Assembly: GCA_949289455.1 (NCBI GenBank)
Contig: CASEOA010000104.1
Coordinates: 1-33,423 of the forward strand
Origin: an uncultured Eubacteriales bacterium
GTDB lineage: Bacteria; Bacillota; Clostridia; Oscillospirales; Oscillospiraceae
Direction of reading: 5' to 3'
Length of the DNA stretch: 33,423 nt
Shown: positions 7,301-13,377 of the stretch, piece by piece
How the letters are laid out: each line of letters opens with the position of its first letter
Position numbering within the stretch: the stretch's first letter is position 1
Made by a program: the position numbers and the translations under genes
The notes under the pieces: generated by a model
Database searches by the model: none
What the model saw: the letters and a program-made list of their open reading frames with translations, nothing else
What the model was told of the DNA's origin: nothing

Positions 7301-7979
7301 GCGGGACGGCATGGACCTGACCATCTTCGCCAACTCGGTGAACAACCGGGCCCACCAGCAGGATGACTACCGCTATGTGACCAACACCATCTACGCCAAA
7401 ATGCTCTCCGACGAGCCCATCACCGACCTGTCCGGGTATCAGGGCTATACCGACGTGGCCGACGATCACTGGGCCACCTCCGGCATCGAGTACGTCACCG
7501 TCAACGGCCTGATGGGCGGCACCGGCGACGGGGTGTTCTCCCCCGCCATGGCGCTGTCCCGGGGCATGCTGGTGACCATCCTCTACCGGCAGGAGGGCGC
7601 CCCCGAGGTGGAGCCCTCCACCTTCCCCGACGTGGCTGAAGGCCAGTGGTACTCCGAGGGCGTGGCCTGGGCCGCCGCCAACCAGGTGGTCACCGGCTAC
7701 GACACCGGCCTGTACGGCCCCAACGACTCCCTGACCCGGGAGCAGATCGCCACCATCCTCTACCGCTACGCCAAGTTCGCCGGGATGGATACCTCCGCCA
7801 CCGCCGACCTGTCCTCCTTCCCCGACGGCGGGGAGACCTCCGGCTGGGCCGCCGAGGGCCTGAGCTGGGCCGTGGGCGAGGGTATCATCAACGGCAAGGA
7901 CGGCGGCAAGCTGGACCCCACCGGCGAGGCCAGCCGCGCTGAGGCCGCTGTGATGCTCCAGCGGTTCCTGGAAAGCTGA
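4302..7979 (+). CDS. secreted M14 zinc carboxypeptidase with three SLH domains
   Basis: This 1225-residue exported protein begins with a signal peptide (about 1-31: Arg/Lys start, LLLALSMLLS core, cleavage near SSAAQ). The M14 peptidase domain spans about 190-560. Zinc ligands are His274 and Glu277 (NVHPDE) and His428 (VELHGY); NENPDGRTYNARR and DLNRD are the substrate-carboxylate region, and the catalytic glutamate is Glu528 (YTIETP). A long middle region (about 560-1040) is unassigned. Three S-layer homology repeats end the protein (from about 1047: YTDVADDHWA, FPDVAEGQWY, FPDGGETSGWA), anchoring it to secondary cell-wall polymer. It probably trims peptides or cell-wall peptides at the surface. 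ATG 4302 has an AAGGAGG site. It is monocistronic; a 7-bp GC stem (8004-8029) follows but lacks a T run. Confidence 0.93.
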   Translation: MTVRSKSLARVLSLLLALSMLLSMSVLSSAAQPATLTLSDDTLTLVDRDQAFAATLTVDAGVLDGADPTQWAQGLTWYLTRDEAFQDTEIYPYYYTGDKLDQWQKWNNGAGGEALFTLGEVTARTEGGTVIVTLPFTADAFIGINGTSTSNRNVWPSFIGPYTFSVQDGDEVLASTGMTVNAYDSYTRYDDVDEKIQAIIDEALPGRYITVTTFGQSEGGRDQYYVTLSDSKSSVDAFQQMNAIAETDPASLMLKLDNGTLGEYRIPLMLNNVHPDEDPGVDAQLDLLRDLATQETITYNTLTGFLDEDVDISAMFAKDVVDLGITGLGSQKFTKDEEGNIQNNTGVNDASELYTISEDITLKVDDILDDIIFVIIPNENPDGRTYNARRNDNGFDLNRDASNQTQSETTNLVTVINDWNPVAFVELHGYMDEFLVEPCTPPHEPNLEYDLLVKNFALGAEAFGTAALGTMSATREDHPDTLFWSYYTPLRDDYDPETMHWSAWDDLCTNYGPSYAMLNCGAMGYTIETPYSNQASTDLFRYGLYGLIDYVQENKADIYRNQLEFFRRGIENEDHRADMEKWYVDVNNNQLAEDTWRVPYAQTGNYFPEYYVIPVDAASQRDVADAYEMGQFLLRNGVLLSKLTEDTYVDGVTYKAGSLVVDMYQAKRNYANAVLWEGADASNSGFPELYSESVSNFPAMRGFDCTALAVKGAFDGKLEPVYEVTGVSQLTGTEGDYVILDNSGNAAVRAVNALLDDGQTVGMITSGDHKGDFLVSYEAFQSFDNLVLTGTRVSELPEAYAISKPTIFLAGRYDDFSGHAVTEGYFSKWFSEGYGFINYRNVYSNGTSNYDVMAFVDQLGFTVTDDPAQADIILGNVALNQGESGEAAVAAVKAGTPYIATGSSPLAYISENLVTDLKYDTLGMEALHTVTYPTDSLVTASYVADGDYVTYTYNCGVITQVPEGAQVLIRAADKDSFIAGCCLNDAGTVMDGLVEAFALQRDGMDLTIFANSVNNRAHQQDDYRYVTNTIYAKMLSDEPITDLSGYQGYTDVADDHWATSGIEYVTVNGLMGGTGDGVFSPAMALSRGMLVTILYRQEGAPEVEPSTFPDVAEGQWYSEGVAWAAANQVVTGYDTGLYGPNDSLTREQIATILYRYAKFAGMDTSATADLSSFPDGGETSGWAAEGLSWAVGEGIINGKDGGKLDPTGEASRAEAAVMLQRFLES

Positions 7980-8042
7980 TCCCCTCCCAGTATCCCCTCC
8001 CCTGCGGGCAGGCCCGGGGTTTTGCCCGCCCGCGATGTTGTT

Positions 8043-8056
8043 GGGGGGGGGGGGGG
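8043..8056 (+). repeat. poly-G tract (14 G)
   Basis: A run of 14 G lies between the convergent SLH-carboxypeptidase and leuB genes. It is a likely length-variable or error-prone tract. No gene is seen in 7980-8183; the rest is hairpin repeats. Confidence 0.85.
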
Positions 8057-8067
8057 TCCCACCCAGA

Positions 8068-8158
8068 CCTTCCCCCCCAGGGGGGAAGGTGGCCCGCAGG
8101 GCCGGATGAGGGGGCGGTGCGGCGACGGAACGGCGGGCGACCGCAGGTCGCCCCTACG
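8068..8158 (+). repeat. two-hairpin repeat plus GCGACC-type hairpin
   Basis: 8068-8117 is a second copy of the CCTTCCCCCC...GGATGAGGGGGCGG element seen at 846. It is followed by GGGCGACC-GCA-GGTCGCCC and CTACGG (8128-8158), a member of the GCCCCTAC-ended hairpin family. Confidence 0.75.
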
Positions 8159-8183
8159 GACAAACCTGCACCTTCTATACAGG

Positions 8184-8219
8184 CAAAAACGGGCCTGCCG
8201 CGAAAACGGCAGGCCCGTT
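8184..8219 (-). terminator. terminator of leuCDB
   Basis: A 13-bp stem (8188-8200 with 8207-8219) closes a CGAAAA loop. On the minus strand it is followed by a T run. It begins 11 bp after the leuB stop. Confidence 0.9.
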
Positions 8220-8229
8220 GGGGTCAGAT

Positions 8230-9306
8230 TCAGATTTTCCCGGCGATGAGGTCGCCCATCTGCCTGGTGCCGATGGGGGTGACCCCGGGCTCGGCGATGT
8301 CGGGGGTGCGCCAGCCCTCGGCCAGCACGGCGTCCACCGCCGCCTCCACCGCGTCGGCCTCGGCGGCCAGGTGGAAGGAGTAGCGGAACATCATGGCCAC
8401 CGACAGGATGGTGGCGATGGGATTGGCCTTGTCCTGGCCGGCGATGTCGGGGGCGGAGCCGTGGATGGGCTCGTACAGCCCGGGGGCGGTGTCCCCGATG
8501 GAGGCCGAGGGCAGCAGGCCGATGGAGCCGGTGACCATGGAGGCCTCGTCGGACAGGATGTCGCCGAACATATTCTCGGTGACCACCACGTCGAACTGGC
8601 CGGGATCTTTCACCAGCTGCATGGCGCAGTTGTCCACCAGCACGTCCTCGTACTGCACGTCGGAATACTCCTCCGCCAGCCGGTGCATGACGCTCCGCCA
8701 CAGGCGGGAGGTCTCCAGCACGTTGGCCTTGTCCACGGAGGACATCTTCTTCCGGCGGAGCCGGGCCAGCTCAAAGGCCCGGCGGCCGATGCGCTCGATC
8801 TCCTTCTCGGAGTAGGCCATCAGGTCGGTGGCCTCCAGGCCCCGGTCGGGGGTCTCATACTTGTCCCGCTTGCCGAAGTAGATGCCGCCGGTGAGCTCCC
8901 GCACCATCATCAGGTCGATGCCCTTTTCCGCCGTCTCCTTCTTCAGGGGGCAGGCGTCGGCCATGGCGGGCCGCAGGGCGGCGGGGCGCAGGTTGGCGTA
9001 CAGCCCCAGATCCTTGCGGATGGCCAGCAGGGCGGTCTCGGGCCGCTGCTCGGCGGGCTTGTCAGAGCCCCACTTGGGGCCGCCCACGGCGCCCAGCAGC
9101 ACCGCGTCGCAGGCCTTGCACTTCTCGGCGGTGCCGTCGGGGTAGCTCTTCCCCACCGCGTCGGTGGCGCAACCCCCCAGAAGCACGTCCTCATAGGTGA
9201 AGCTGTGGCCGAACTTCCGGCCCACGGCCTCCAGCACCTTCACGGCCTCGTTGACCACCTCGGGGCCGATGCCGTCGCCCCGGATCAGTGCGATTTTATA
9301 ATTCAT
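8230..9306 (-). CDS. leuB: 3-isopropylmalate dehydrogenase
   Basis: This 358-residue enzyme oxidatively decarboxylates 3-isopropylmalate to 2-oxoisocaproate with NAD+ (leucine synthesis, cytosol). Signature parts are the N-terminal [21 protein letters not shown], the arginine-rich ALRPA region, DNCAMQLV and the Mg/NAD motif [23 protein letters not shown]...[13 protein letters not shown]. Its length matches the family. The ATG at 9306 overlaps the leuD stop as ATGA, so I use this start rather than more upstream in-frame codons. It is the last gene of leuC-leuD-leuB. Confidence 0.97.
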   Translation of the reverse strand: MNYKIALIRGDGIGPEVVNEAVKVLEAVGRKFGHSFTYEDVLLGGCATDAVGKSYPDGTAEKCKACDAVLLGAVGGPKWGSDKPAEQRPETALLAIRKDLGLYANLRPAALRPAMADACPLKKETAEKGIDLMMVRELTGGIYFGKRDKYETPDRGLEATDLMAYSEKEIERIGRRAFELARLRRKKMSSVDKANVLETSRLWRSVMHRLAEEYSDVQYEDVLVDNCAMQLVKDPGQFDVVVTENMFGDILSDEASMVTGSIGLLPSASIGDTAPGLYEPIHGSAPDIAGQDKANPIATILSVAMMFRYSFHLAAEADAVEAAVDAVLAEGWRTPDIAEPGVTPIGTRQMGDLIAGKI

Positions 9307-9788
9307 TTCGCCACACCTCGCGCTTTCAGGGAGTTGAGCAGGCCGCCGGCCTGGATGATGTTGTCCACGAAGGCCGGGACGGGGGCGGCCTGCCAGGTCT
9401 TGCCCTGGGTCTCGTCGGTGATGGTACCGGAAGCAAAGTCCACGCTCACCGTGTCCCCCGCCTGGATGGCGGCAGCGGCTTCGGCGCTCTCCATGATGGG
9501 CAGGCCGATGTTGATTGCGTTGCGGTAGAAAATGCGGGCGAAGGAGGGGGCGATGACGCACTTCACCCCGCTGGCCTTGATGGACAGAGGGGCGTGCTCC
9601 CGGGAGGAGCCGCAGCCGAAGTTGTTGCCCGCCACGATGATGTCGCCCGCCTCCACAGTGGAGGCGAAGCTGGCGTCAATGTCCTCCATGCAGTGGGAGG
9701 CCAGAGATTTCTCGTCGGGGGCGTTGAGATACCGGGCGGGAATGATCACGTCGGTATCCACGTTGTCGCCGTACTTATATACTTTCAA
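9303..9788 (-). CDS. leuD: 3-isopropylmalate dehydratase, small subunit
   Basis: This is the small swivel-domain subunit of isopropylmalate isomerase, which with LeuC converts 2- to 3-isopropylmalate. Landmarks are [16 protein letters not shown] near the N-terminus and [13 protein letters not shown]. The start is not ATG. TTG at 9788 has an AGGGTG site at good spacing and begins [13 protein letters not shown] as in relatives; GTG at 9797 would add three residues but leaves no room for a ribosome-binding site. The length is about 161 residues, normal for the HacB/LeuD type of clostridia. A gap of about 150 nt packed with hairpins separates it from leuC, which is odd for an operon. Confidence 0.95.
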   Translation of the reverse strand: MKVYKYGDNVDTDVIIPARYLNAPDEKSLASHCMEDIDASFASTVEAGDIIVAGNNFGCGSSREHAPLSIKASGVKCVIAPSFARIFYRNAINIGLPIMESAEAAAAIQAGDTVSVDFASGTITDETQGKTWQAAPVPAFVDNIIQAGGLLNSLKARGVAK

Positions 9789-9821
9789 GGATGTCACCCT
9801 TTCTTATTTGGTACGTCGGGA

Positions 9822-9951
9822 CCCGCCGCAGGCGGGACGCGCCAAGTGGCGCGCGCAAGGGTTTTGCACGGCAAAACCTTGCCGCAGGGGCAATTCACTT
9901 GCCCCGAGGAAGAAAAATATGGGGGCCCGAACGCTGTTTACAGCGTTCGGG
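9822..9951. repeat. array of five consecutive hairpins between leuC and leuD
   Basis: Five palindromes follow one another: CCCGCC-GCA-GGCGGG (9822-9836), GCGCCA-AG-TGGCGC (9839-9852), GTTTTGC-ACG-GCAAAAC (9861-9877), GGGGCAA-TTCAC-TTGCCCC (9887-9905) and a 12-bp stem 9926-9937/9940-9951 that contains the leuC stop codon. Their sequences differ, so they are not one duplicated unit. They could stabilise or partly terminate the leuC message. Confidence 0.8.
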
Positions 9952-11197
9952 GATCGGCGACCACACCCGCCACCGCGGACGCGGCGGCCACGGCGGGGTT
10001 GGCCAGAATGATCTCGGAGGAGACGGGGCCCATGCGGCCCACAAAGTTGCGGTTGGTGGTGGAGATGGCCCGCTCGTTGTCGGACAAAACGCCCATGTGG
10101 CCGCCCAGGCAGGGGCCGCAGGTGGGGGTGGACACGGCGCAGCCGGCCTCGATGAAGATCTGGATCAGGCCCTCGGCCATGGCGTCCAGGGTGATCTGCT
10201 GGGTGGCGGGGATGACGATGCACCGCACATTGGGCGAGACCTTCCGGCCCTTCAGGATGGCCGCCGCCTGCCGCAGGTCGTCCAGACGGCCGTTGGTGCA
10301 GGAGCCGATGACCACCTGGTCGATGTGGGTGCCCTCCACCTGGTCGATGGTGCGGGTGTTGGAGGGCAGATGGGGCAGGGCCACCGTGGGCTGAAGGGTA
10401 TTCAGGTCAATGACCACCTCTTGCTCATACTCGGCGTCGGGGTCGGCCTCCACCGCCTCCCAGGGGCGGGTTACCCGGCCGTCCAGATAGGCCCGGGTCT
10501 TGTCGTCCACCGGGAAGATGCCGTTCTTGGCCCCGGCCTCGATGGCCATGTTGGCGATGGTGAAGCGGTCGTCCATGGACAGCTCCCCCACCCCTTCCCC
10601 GGCGAACTCCAGGGACTTGTACAGGGCTCCGTCCACCCCGATGGTGCCGATGAGGTGGAGGATCACGTCCTTGCCGGACACGCAGGGCTGGAGCTTGCCG
10701 GTGAGGGTCACCTTGATGGCGGCGGGCACCTTGAACCAGGCAAGGCCGGTGGCCATGCCGGCGGCCATGTCGGTGGAGCCCACGCCGGTGGAGAACATGC
10801 CCACGGCCCCGTAAGTACAGGTGTGGGAGTCGGCGCCGATCATGCACTCGCCGGGGGCGGTGAGGCCCTGCTCGGGCAGCAGGGCGTGCTCCACGCCCAT
10901 GCAGCCCACGTCATAGAAGTGGGTGATGTTGAATTCCTTGGCAAATTCCCGGGCCTGGGCGCACAGCTGGGCGGACTTGATGTCCTTGCAGGGGGTGGAG
11001 TGGTCCAGCACCAGGGCGATCTTGTCTTTATCAAATACCTGGGTCAGCCCCGCCTTGCGGAACTCGGTGATGGCTACCGGCGCGGTGATATCGTTGCCCA
11101 GCACCAGGTCCAGCTTGGCCTCCACCAGCTGGCCGGGTACCACCTGGTCCAGTCCGGCGTGACGGGCCAGGATCTTTTGGGTCATGGTCATTCCCAT
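9938..11197 (-). CDS. leuC: 3-isopropylmalate dehydratase, large subunit
   Basis: This 419-residue aconitase-family protein carries the [4Fe-4S] cluster of isopropylmalate isomerase. The cluster cysteines are visible in VIGSCTNGR and [15 protein letters not shown] and the [11 protein letters not shown] motif are also present. Its length fits the prokaryotic LeuC/HacA type. The ATG at 11197 has a perfect AAGGAGG ribosome-binding site. Two further in-frame ATGs follow within five codons. leuA is not in this window. Confidence 0.96.
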   Translation of the reverse strand: MGMTMTQKILARHAGLDQVVPGQLVEAKLDLVLGNDITAPVAITEFRKAGLTQVFDKDKIALVLDHSTPCKDIKSAQLCAQAREFAKEFNITHFYDVGCMGVEHALLPEQGLTAPGECMIGADSHTCTYGAVGMFSTGVGSTDMAAGMATGLAWFKVPAAIKVTLTGKLQPCVSGKDVILHLIGTIGVDGALYKSLEFAGEGVGELSMDDRFTIANMAIEAGAKNGIFPVDDKTRAYLDGRVTRPWEAVEADPDAEYEQEVVIDLNTLQPTVALPHLPSNTRTIDQVEGTHIDQVVIGSCTNGRLDDLRQAAAILKGRKVSPNVRCIVIPATQQITLDAMAEGLIQIFIEAGCAVSTPTCGPCLGGHMGVLSDNERAISTTNRNFVGRMGPVSSEIILANPAVAAASAVAGVVADPRTL

Positions 11198-11234
11198 AAT
11201 CGGGCGCCTCCTTATCTCTTGTTGCCAACAGGAT

Positions 11235-11263
11235 AACATACCCTCTTGCCAGAAGAATGTAAA
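11235..11263 (-). promoter_or_regulatory. sigmaA promoter of leuCDB
   Basis: On the minus strand TTTACA (11258-11263), 17 nt, TATGTT (11235-11240). The leader is only about 30 nt, so there is no room for a T-box or leucine attenuator. Confidence 0.65.
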
Positions 11264-11273
11264 GCATGTTACA
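11258..11273. promoter_or_regulatory. Crp/Fnr-type operator TGTAA-N6-TTACA
   Basis: TGTAAAGCATGTTACA has the half-site spacing of Crp/Fnr-family boxes (TGTGA-N6-TCACA; NtcA GTA-N8-TAC). It overlaps the -35 of the leuC promoter and the -10 of a possible divergent promoter (TTGCCA 11246-11251, 18 nt, TACAAT 11270-11275) that would serve the Crp-like gene. Confidence 0.5.
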
Positions 11274-11277
11274 ATTT

Positions 11278-11361
11278 TGCCCGTAGGGCCGCCATACATG
11301 GCGGCCGCCGTTCCGGGGTGGGGATCGGTACAACGGGCGACCACAAGGGTCGCCCCTACGA
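11278..11361. repeat. bipartite hairpin repeat (ATGTATGG core + ACCACAAGGGT core)
   Basis: Starts CGTAGGGCCGCCATACATGG and ends GGGCGACC-ACAAG-GGTCGCCCCTACG, with a CCGTTCC-containing spacer. It has the same outer frame as the other composite hairpins of the window. It sits in the leader of the Crp-like gene. Confidence 0.65.
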
Positions 11362-11385
11362 TTTGCGCGCAACAGGAGGAACAAT

Positions 11386-12009
11386 ATGGAACAGCTCCAC
11401 AGCATCTGGGCACCTCTGGCGGAAAACGGCCGGGTAAAGGAAAAGGACCCCGGTCAGCTCATCTATCTCCAGGACACCCGGGCGGAGGAATTTTATTATG
11501 TGGTGTCGGGGACGGTGAAGTGCTTCATCAGCTCCAGCGACGGGGACGAGCGCATCCTCACCTTCCACCACGGCGGGGAGCTTATCGGGGAGGCCTCCTT
11601 TTTCGACCGGCAGCCCCGGGTGTCCTCGGCGGTGGCGGTGACAAAGTGCCGTCTGGTGGCGGTGGACCGGCCCCGGCTGGAGGAGGTGTTCGCCCGCCAC
11701 CCGGGCCTGGCCGTGTCCATGCTGGAGTACCTGGCCCGCACCGTGCGGCTGCTGTCCGGCCATGTGGACAGCGCCTTCCTCCAGGCCGACAAGCGCATCG
11801 CCCGCCACCTGCTGTCCATGCCCCCCGGCCCCGACGGATCGCTGCGGTGCACCCATGAGGACATCGGGGCCTCGGTGGGGGTGAGCCGGGTCACCGTCAG
11901 CCGGGTGCTGGGGGAATTTGACCGGCAGGGCTGGATCAAGACCGGCTACAAGAGCCTGCGCCTGGTGGACCGGGCCGCCCTGGAGGCATTCCTGGGGCGG
12001 GAGGGCTGA
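11386..12009 (+). CDS. Crp/Fnr family transcriptional regulator
   Basis: This 207-residue regulator has an N-terminal cyclic-nucleotide-binding-like beta-roll (about 20-120: [26 protein letters not shown]), a dimer helix, and a C-terminal winged helix (about 145-200: [28 protein letters not shown]). The Fnr-type N-terminal cysteine cluster is absent, so direct oxygen sensing through an FeS cluster is unlikely; the ligand is unknown. ATG 11386 follows AGGAGG. It is divergent from leuC, with a TGTAA-N6-TTACA palindrome between them, and lies 103 bp before the molybdenum-hydroxylase operon on the same strand. It may autoregulate and control leu and/or xdh genes (inference). Confidence 0.9.
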   Translation: MEQLHSIWAPLAENGRVKEKDPGQLIYLQDTRAEEFYYVVSGTVKCFISSSDGDERILTFHHGGELIGEASFFDRQPRVSSAVAVTKCRLVAVDRPRLEEVFARHPGLAVSMLEYLARTVRLLSGHVDSAFLQADKRIARHLLSMPPGPDGSLRCTHEDIGASVGVSRVTVSRVLGEFDRQGWIKTGYKSLRLVDRAALEAFLGREG

Positions 12010-12035
12010 GCCGCCAAAAAATTTCGCTTCCGCCC

Positions 12036-12064
12036 TGTACAAGATACGGGGGAACCGGTATAAT
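12036..12064 (+). promoter_or_regulatory. sigmaA promoter of the molybdenum hydroxylase operon
   Basis: TGTACA (12036-12041), 17 nt, TATAAT (12059-12064), about 50 nt ahead of the TTG start at 12113. Confidence 0.7.
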
Positions 12065-12112
12065 GGGTCATGCCAAATGAGAAAACACCCGTTTTAGGGG
12101 GAGGAATGGGAT

Positions 12113-12907
12113 TTGTACACCATTAAAACCTACGTATTCCCGGAGTCCCTGGCCGAGGCCGACGAGCTGCTCCAGCGGGACACCCGCAATACCGCCGTCC
12201 TGGGGGGCTGCTGCTGGCTGAAGCTGGGCCGCCGCCGCATCGGCCGCGCCATCGACCTGACCCGGCTGGGCCTGGACCAGATCGAGGTAAAGGACGGCTG
12301 GCTGGAGTTGGGAGCCTGCGTCACCCTGCGGCAGCTGGAGACCCATCCAGAGCTCACCTGCCGGTTTGACAACCTGCTGGGCCAGGCCGTGTCCCACATC
12401 GTGGGGGTGCAGTTCCGCAACTGCGCCACCCTGGGGGGCTCGGTGTTCTCCCGGTTCGGGTTTTCCGACGTGACCTGCGCTCTGCTGGCCCTGGACGCCA
12501 CCGTGGTGCTCTACCGAGGGGGCGAGGTGCCGCTGGAGACCTTCCTGGGCTCCCCCATCGCCTTTGACGATATTTTGGTGAAGGTGCGCATCAAAGACGA
12601 CGGCCGCCGGGCCGCCTATCAGAGCGTCCGCCGCTCTTCCACCGACTTCCCTATCCTGGCGGCGGCGGTAAGCTGCCTGGAGGGCAAGTGGAAGGTGTCG
12701 GTGGGGGCCCGGCCCGCCCGGGCCATGCTGTCCGCCCAGGCCGCCGCCTGCCTGGAGGCGGGCCAGGGCCCGGCGGCCGCCGGAGAAGCCGCCGCCCATG
12801 AGCTGACCTACGGCTCCGACCTGCGGGCGGGGGCCGATTACCGGAGGAAGCTGGCCGCCGTCCTGGTGCGCCGGGCGGCCCAGACCTGCATGGAGGGGAA
12901 CCGATGA
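12113..12907 (+). CDS. molybdenum hydroxylase (xanthine dehydrogenase type), FAD subunit
   Basis: This 264-residue FAD-binding subunit of the xanthine oxidase family takes electrons from the 2Fe-2S subunit to FAD and on to NAD or ferredoxin. The N-terminal FAD_binding_5-like region includes TAVLGGCCWLKLG and VSHIVGVQFRNCATLGGSVFSRF. It is shorter than many CoxM/XdhB proteins (about 290) and has a reduced C-terminal domain. The start is TTG at 12113 behind GGGGGAGG; the nearby ATG (12105) is out of frame. It overlaps the next gene by ATGA. The substrate (xanthine, another purine or an aromatic N-heterocycle) cannot be told from this subunit. Confidence 0.88.
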   Translation: MYTIKTYVFPESLAEADELLQRDTRNTAVLGGCCWLKLGRRRIGRAIDLTRLGLDQIEVKDGWLELGACVTLRQLETHPELTCRFDNLLGQAVSHIVGVQFRNCATLGGSVFSRFGFSDVTCALLALDATVVLYRGGEVPLETFLGSPIAFDDILVKVRIKDDGRRAAYQSVRRSSTDFPILAAAVSCLEGKWKVSVGARPARAMLSAQAAACLEAGQGPAAAGEAAAHELTYGSDLRAGADYRRKLAAVLVRRAAQTCMEGNR

Positions 12908-13377
12908 AAGTCAAGATCACCGTCAACGGGATGCTGTACAACAAGCACATCCCCAACGATATGATGCTGCTGGATTTTTTGCGCAAGTACGGCTACGTCA
13001 GCGTGAAGCGGGGCTGCGACACCAGCAACTGCGGCCTGTGCACCGTGTGGGTGGAGGGCAAGCCGGTGCTGTCCTGCTCCTACCCCGCCGCCCGGGCCGA
13101 CGGCAAGAACATCACCACCCTGGAAGGGGTCAAGGAAGAGGCCGCCTCCTTTGGCCGGTATATGACCGCCCAGGGGGCGGAGCAGTGCGGCTATTGCAGC
13201 CCCGGGTTTATCATGGCGGTGCTGGCCATGCGCCGGGAGCTCACCGACCCCACTGAGGAGGAGATCGCCCACTATCTGGCGGGCAACCTGTGCCGCTGCT
13301 CGGGCTACGCCGGGCAGACCCGGGCCCTCCGGGCCTGGATGCACGACAAGCCCTGGGAGAAGGAGGTGTACGCATGA
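12904..13377 (+). CDS. molybdenum hydroxylase, 2Fe-2S subunit
   Basis: This 157-residue protein has both [2Fe-2S] motifs of the family: plant-ferredoxin-type Cys38, Cys43, Cys46 and Cys58 (GCDTSNCGLC...SC), and the helical-domain set Cys95, Cys98, Cys130 and Cys132 (QCGYCSPGF, NLCRCSGY). It relays electrons between the molybdopterin site and FAD. It overlaps its neighbours on both sides as ATGA, giving tight translational coupling of the three subunits. Confidence 0.95.
   Translation: MKVKITVNGMLYNKHIPNDMMLLDFLRKYGYVSVKRGCDTSNCGLCTVWVEGKPVLSCSYPAARADGKNITTLEGVKEEAASFGRYMTAQGAEQCGYCSPGFIMAVLAMRRELTDPTEEEIAHYLAGNLCRCSGYAGQTRALRAWMHDKPWEKEVYA

Noticed and set aside
4347..7469. Very long open frame on the minus strand opposite the SLH carboxypeptidase
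   Set aside because: It is a GC-rich antisense shadow: His/Gly/Val-rich low-complexity translation, no family motifs, while the plus strand has a signal peptide, M14 and SLH motifs.
11198..11235. T-box or leucine attenuator upstream of leuC
   Set aside because: The leader from the predicted start is only about 30 nt and has no specifier, T-box or terminator structure.
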